In this document: in pieces, positions 6,494-9,641 of the stretch
How positions within the stretch are numbered: the first letter of the stretch is position 1
Layout of the letters: every line of letters begins with the position of its first letter
NCBI RefSeq assembly: GCF_035556675.1
Contig: NZ_DATMFZ010000120.1
Location: forward strand, 1-9,641
Length of the DNA stretch: 9,641 bases
DNA from: Geminicoccus sp035556675
Lineage (GTDB): Bacteria; Pseudomonadota; Alphaproteobacteria; Geminicoccales; Geminicoccaceae
Direction: 5' to 3'
The notes under the pieces: model-generated
Databases searched by the model: none
What the model was told of the DNA's origin: nothing
The model's input: the letters and a program-made list of their open reading frames with translations, nothing else
Position numbers and translations under genes: made by a program

Positions 6494-7687
6494 TCAGACC
6501 TGCTCCTCGCCGACGACACCCTTCTTCAGGAGCTCGTCGATCCTGGCCTCGTCCAGGCCCATCTCCTTCAGCACGTCGCGGGTGTGCTGGCCGGTCACCG
6601 GTGCCCCGCGCTCGACCACGGAGGGGGTCTTGGAGAACCGGATCGCGAAGCCCGGCGTCTTCACGTGACCCTCCGTCGGGTGGTCGTATTCCACGAAGGT
6701 GCCGTTGTGCCGGATCTGCTCGTCCTCGACCAGATCGGCATAGCCATAGACCGGGCCGCACCAGATGTCGGCCTGGCGCATGGCTGCCAGCCATTCGGCC
6801 GAGGTCCTGGTCTTCAGCCGCTCGCGGGTCTTGGCGAAGATCTCGTCGCGCCGGGTCCAGGTGTCGGTCTCGTCGTCCATCTCGAGGAAGGACGGCTCGC
6901 CGATCACCTCTCCCAGCGTCCTGAGCTTTGGGAAGGCCACGATGATGAAGCCGTCCGAGGTCGCGAAGGCGCCGTAGGGTGCCCGGATATAGACATGGGC
7001 ATGCGGCTCAGCCGAGCGCTGCTGCGGCTTGCCCGCCACCGTGAACACGGACAGCTCCTGCATCTGGATCGTGGTGATCGAGTCCAGCATGTTGACCTGG
7101 ACGAGCTGGCCCTCGCCGGTGCGTTCGCGATGGAGCAATGCTGCCAGCGCACCCTCGAAGGCGTTGTAGGCGGTGATCGCGTCCACCAGGTACTGGCCGG
7201 CGGGCGTGGGCGGCTCGCCCTCGCGACCGGCCGACAGCATCGCCCCCGACATGCCCTGCAGCACCAGGTCCTGGCCCGGCCGGTTCAGATATGGCCCGTC
7301 CTCGCCATAGCCCGAGATCGAGACATAGACGAGGCGCGGGTTGATCGCCGCCAGGCTCTCGTAGTCCACGCCCAGCCGCTTCGCCACGCCCGGCCGGTAG
7401 TTCTGCAGGAACACGTCAGACTGCTTGACCAGGTCCAGGAGCAGGGCCTTGCCGTCCGGCGACTTCAGGTCGACCGCCAGCGAGCGCTTGTTCCGGTTGA
7501 GCGAGAGGAACGAGACGTTCACGCGGTTGCCGCGCGCCCCGCCGGCCGCGACATGGCGCTGCCACTCGCCGGTGACCGGCTCGACCTTGATGACGTCGGC
7601 GCCGAGATCGCCCAGGCGCTGGGCGGCGAACGGCCCGGCCATGGCGATGGAGCAGTCGAGGACGCGGTAGCCGGAAAGGATGCCCAT
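6494..7687 (-). CDS. Class III (CaiB/BaiF family) CoA-transferase, copy 2
   Basis: The 397-residue product carries the full set of family III blocks: VLDCSIAMAGPFAAQRL (9-25), LGADVIKVEPVTGEWQR (28-44), LNRNKRSLAVDLKSPDG (63-79), VFLQNYRPGVAKRLG (92-106), NPRLVYVSISGYGEDGP (116-132) and RPGQD (136-140), with Asp140 as the predicted acyl-CoA-forming aspartate. HAHVYIRAPYG (229-239) and ADIWC (306-310) mirror copy 1 at 770-1945, so the two are paralogues of one subgroup. The ATG at 7687 is used because the family's first strand starts right after it; only a weak AAGG lies upstream. The frame stays open to 8656, but that stretch overlaps the SDR gene in another frame and is not real. The gene sits 50 bases after the SDR and 2 bases before the enoyl-CoA hydratase, so it probably supplies that enzyme's CoA thioester. 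Acid substrate and CoA donor are unknown. Confidence 0.93.
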   Translation of the reverse strand: MGILSGYRVLDCSIAMAGPFAAQRLGDLGADVIKVEPVTGEWQRHVAAGGARGNRVNVSFLSLNRNKRSLAVDLKSPDGKALLLDLVKQSDVFLQNYRPGVAKRLGVDYESLAAINPRLVYVSISGYGEDGPYLNRPGQDLVLQGMSGAMLSAGREGEPPTPAGQYLVDAITAYNAFEGALAALLHRERTGEGQLVQVNMLDSITTIQMQELSVFTVAGKPQQRSAEPHAHVYIRAPYGAFATSDGFIIVAFPKLRTLGEVIGEPSFLEMDDETDTWTRRDEIFAKTRERLKTRTSAEWLAAMRQADIWCGPVYGYADLVEDEQIRHNGTFVEYDHPTEGHVKTPGFAIRFSKTPSVVERGAPVTGQHTRDVLKEMGLDEARIDELLKKGVVGEEQV

Positions 7688-7706
7688 GGGATCAGCTGGC
7701 CTTGCA

Positions 7707-7729
7707 GGGAGAAGGGGGCGGGGAAGGGG
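7707..7729 (+). other. Potential G-quadruplex motif in the SDR/CoA-transferase gap
   Basis: The plus strand has four G-runs separated by short loops (G3, 4 bases, G5, 1 base, G4, 2 bases, G4). This meets the usual intramolecular quadruplex pattern. The operon is read from the other strand, so its mRNA is C-rich here and the G-rich strand is the template. The motif fills most of the only sizeable gap (7688-7737) inside the minus-strand operon. A role in pausing or Rho loading is conceivable, but chance in GC-rich DNA is also possible. Confidence 0.4.
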
Positions 7730-7737
7730 CGGTGCGG

Positions 7738-8502
7738 CTAGTCCATCCACCAGCCGCCATCGACGTTCAGGGTCTGGCCGGTGATGAACCCGGCCTCCTC
7801 GGACGCCAGGAACAGGAGCGCGTTGGCGATGTCGCGCGGATGGCCGCGCCGCTTGATCGCCTGGCGCTCCAGGACGAAGCGGTTGTAGCCCTCCGGGTCC
7901 GGATGGATCTTCTCGGCATCGGTCGGGAAGGCGCCGGGGGCGATGGCATTCGCGGTGATGCCGTAGGGCCCGAACTCGCGCGCCCAGGCACGGGCCAAGC
8001 CCACCAGGGCCGCCTTTGACTGGACATAGGGGGCGAGATTCGCCCATCCGCCAGAGAGCGTCACGCTCGCGATGTTGATGATCCGGCCAAAGCCCTGCTC
8101 GCGCATGTGCCGCAGCGCCACCTGCACGCAGACGATCCCGGCATCGACATTGACCCGCTGGACCGCCTGGAACTCCTCGATCGTGAAGTCCTCGAACGGC
8201 TTGGCCGGATAGATCGCCGCGTTGTTGATGACGATGTCGAACCCGCCGACCTCGGCCGCGGTGGCGCCCAGCCCGTCTCGGAGACCCTGGAGGTCGGACA
8301 GGTCGTAGCGCCGGACCAGGAGCCGGCCATGGCCCGCCTCTGCGGCCGCCGCCTCCAGCCGCGCCACCTTGGCGGGGTCGTTGTCGACCGCCACCACCCG
8401 GGCACCGGCCTCCAGGAAGGCCAGGCTGGTCTCGATGCCGAGGCCGCCGGCGGCACCGGTATAGAGGACCGTGCGGCCCGCCACCGTGAGCTGCCCGGTC
8501 AC
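7738..8502 (-). CDS. Classical short-chain dehydrogenase/reductase (SDR)
   Basis: The 254-residue product is a complete classical SDR. It shows the nucleotide-binding TGAAGGLG (15-22), the structural NNAA (93-96), Asn118, Ser146 in NIAS, and the YVQSK catalytic pair Tyr159 and Lys163. ITANAIAPGAFPT (182-194) and the C-terminal GQTLNVDGGWW are family-typical. Asp40 at the end of the second strand (VVAVDND) suggests preference for NAD(H) over NADP(H). It should oxidise a hydroxyl or reduce a keto group on a small molecule in the cytoplasm. The start is a GTG overlapping the TGA of the upstream epimerase-like gene by 4 bases (GTGA, 8499-8502), a sign of translational coupling; the upstream GCGGGG is only a weak ribosome site. 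Substrate could be a sugar, a sugar acid or a 3-hydroxyacyl-CoA; operon context allows both kinds. Confidence 0.93.
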   Translation of the reverse strand: MTGQLTVAGRTVLYTGAAGGLGIETSLAFLEAGARVVAVDNDPAKVARLEAAAAEAGHGRLLVRRYDLSDLQGLRDGLGATAAEVGGFDIVINNAAIYPAKPFEDFTIEEFQAVQRVNVDAGIVCVQVALRHMREQGFGRIINIASVTLSGGWANLAPYVQSKAALVGLARAWAREFGPYGITANAIAPGAFPTDAEKIHPDPEGYNRFVLERQAIKRRGHPRDIANALLFLASEEAGFITGQTLNVDGGWWMD

Positions 8503-9641
8503 GGCCGGCCCCGCAGCGGGCGGTGCTGGTTGGACGGTTCCGGATAGTCCTCGTCCGGCTGTCGCGCGAGATCGGTGATCCGTTGCTCGGCGGCCGCGAT
8601 CGCGTCCGCGCCGTCCAGGATCCGGAAGGTGGAATCGTAGGCGCGCTCGTCGCCATGCTCCAGCCAGATCAGCTCGCCATGCTCACGGGCGTAGGCGTGG
8701 CCCAGCACATGGTTGGTGGATGGCTCCAGGCCCAGCGCATACTGGCCGGCCTGCAGGTTCTGCCACTCGAACATGCAGGGGAACTGGTCCTTGCGCACCT
8801 CGACCTCGAAGCCCAGGCCGAGCGCATCGTTGACCAGCGCCACCGAGGTCTGCCCGGCACCCGTGGCCGCCAGCTCGTGCTGCCAGACCTGCTCGTGGAA
8901 GTTCGGCTGGGGGGCCGGCATGGTCCGGTAGCCCACACCCTGCCTGTGGTAGGCTTCGCCGGCATGGCCCGCCCACACCACGTCGGTGATCGGTGCCAGG
9001 TAGCGGGACCCGTCCGCCAGCACCGGATACCCCACATTGATGTGGTAGCAGTACATGTGCGGGGTCCGGTAGAAGCCGTGGTTCACCACCCGGTCGTGCA
9101 GGTGGATCTCGTTGGTGCCGACCTTGACCTCGATCCGGCGGACCAGATGGAGGTCCTCGCCGAACACCGCCGCCTGCTGGACGATCCCCTCGCACCACAG
9201 CCAGCACTCGTCGTCGTCCCAGCGCTCGCCATAGCCGGTGAGCCTGGCCGGGATGGTGGACACCCGGCCATGGATGGAGTGGCTCACCGTCTTGCGGGGC
9301 CCATAGACGAAGTGTTCCGCCGGCTCCTCGTCCATGAACAGGATGTGGTCCAGCCCGCAGGTCACCAGCAGGCCCGAGAAGGAGCGAAGCCAGGCGAGCC
9401 CGCCTTCGCCCTCGTACTCATGCAGGCCCGGGTGGCGGAAGCCGGCCGGCGAGTGCCAGCCGATCGCCCTGCCGTTCAGTTCGCAGTCGGCGATGTCCAG
9501 CGCCCGGTCGACCAGCACGGTGAAGCGCAGGCCGGTGCCGGTGCGGAACTCCAGCATGCGGATGCCGCGCTCCACCCCGTCGCCCAGCGTCATCAGCCGC
9601 ACCCCGGCGAACTGGCCGAGCGAGCCGGCATGGGCGGCCAC
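8499..9641 (-). CDS. DUF4432 family protein (aldose 1-epimerase-like fold), N-terminus at or beyond window edge
   Basis: The 380 visible residues match DUF4432, a family with the beta-sandwich of galactose mutarotases. Marker blocks are ERGIRMLEFRTGTGLRF (24-40), VDRALDI (44-50), LLVTCGLDH (91-99), SIHGRVSTIPA (122-132), HMYCYHINVGYP (195-206), FEWQNL (291-296) and EPSTNHVLG (306-314). His124, His200 and Glu306 are candidates for the His/Glu acid-base residues of the fold. A GTG codon sits exactly at the window edge, but the real start is probably further upstream, since the visible sequence starts directly at the first conserved strand. No signal peptide is visible. It heads the visible part of the minus-strand operon and is coupled to the SDR by a GTGA overlap. 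Members are often near sugar or polyol catabolism genes, so a carbohydrate-like substrate is inferred; activity is not established for most of the family. Confidence 0.88.
   Translation of the reverse strand: MAAHAGSLGQFAGVRLMTLGDGVERGIRMLEFRTGTGLRFTVLVDRALDIADCELNGRAIGWHSPAGFRHPGLHEYEGEGGLAWLRSFSGLLVTCGLDHILFMDEEPAEHFVYGPRKTVSHSIHGRVSTIPARLTGYGERWDDDECWLWCEGIVQQAAVFGEDLHLVRRIEVKVGTNEIHLHDRVVNHGFYRTPHMYCYHINVGYPVLADGSRYLAPITDVVWAGHAGEAYHRQGVGYRTMPAPQPNFHEQVWQHELAATGAGQTSVALVNDALGLGFEVEVRKDQFPCMFEWQNLQAGQYALGLEPSTNHVLGHAYAREHGELIWLEHGDERAYDSTFRILDGADAIAAAEQRITDLARQPDEDYPEPSNQHRPLRGRP

Noticed and set aside
6584..7741. 385-codon plus-strand open frame opposite CoA-transferase 2
   Set aside because: It mirrors a conserved gene, its composition is typical of a shadow frame, and it has no motif.
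7688..8656. Possible N-terminal extension of CoA-transferase 2 through the SDR region
   Set aside because: The added residues are not CoA-transferase-like and lie in the wrong frame of the well-supported SDR gene. The ATG at 7687 fits the family start.

Overview
The window looks like a chromosomal catabolic locus from a very GC-rich proteobacterium. An alphaproteobacterium of the Rhodospirillales/Geminicoccales/Hyphomicrobiales kind is my best guess, from GC-rich codons, GTG starts, 4-base start/stop overlaps and the combination of protein families. No rRNA, tRNA, CRISPR array, transposase or phage gene was seen. Coding density is high and the longest gap without a gene is under 200 bases.

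Layout. (1) Positions 1-633, minus strand: the N-terminal 211 residues of a beta-propeller lactonase-family protein, whose 3' end lies outside the window. (2) Positions 634-769: a divergent intergenic region with an AT-rich, palindrome-containing core, probably the control region for both flanking units. (3) Positions 770-3078, plus strand: a two-gene unit. A class III (CaiB/BaiF-type) CoA-transferase is translationally coupled through a GTGA overlap to a periplasmic-binding-protein-like protein with no signal peptide. (4) Positions 3079-3262: a convergent gap with a 10-bp perfect inverted repeat. (5) Positions 3263-5569, minus: a complete membrane-bound PQQ-dependent dehydrogenase of the glucose dehydrogenase (Gcd) type. 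(6) Positions 5724-9641, minus: a tight operon transcribed from the right edge. Its order is a DUF4432 aldose-epimerase-like protein (start outside the window), a classical SDR dehydrogenase, a second class III CoA-transferase and an enoyl-CoA hydratase/isomerase.

How the genes may work together (inference). The families suggest oxidation of a sugar or other polyol-like substrate to a lactone or acid, CoA activation of a carboxylic acid, and crotonase and SDR chemistry on the CoA ester. PQQ-dehydrogenase, lactonase, epimerase-like protein and SDR would handle the carbohydrate side; the two CoA-transferases and the enoyl-CoA hydratase would handle the acyl-CoA side. Sugar-type enzymes mixed with CoA-thioester enzymes are not part of a textbook pathway I can name. 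Together with the signal-less binding-protein homologue, this makes the locus a candidate for an uncharacterised CoA-dependent catabolic route. The substrate cannot be told from the sequence.
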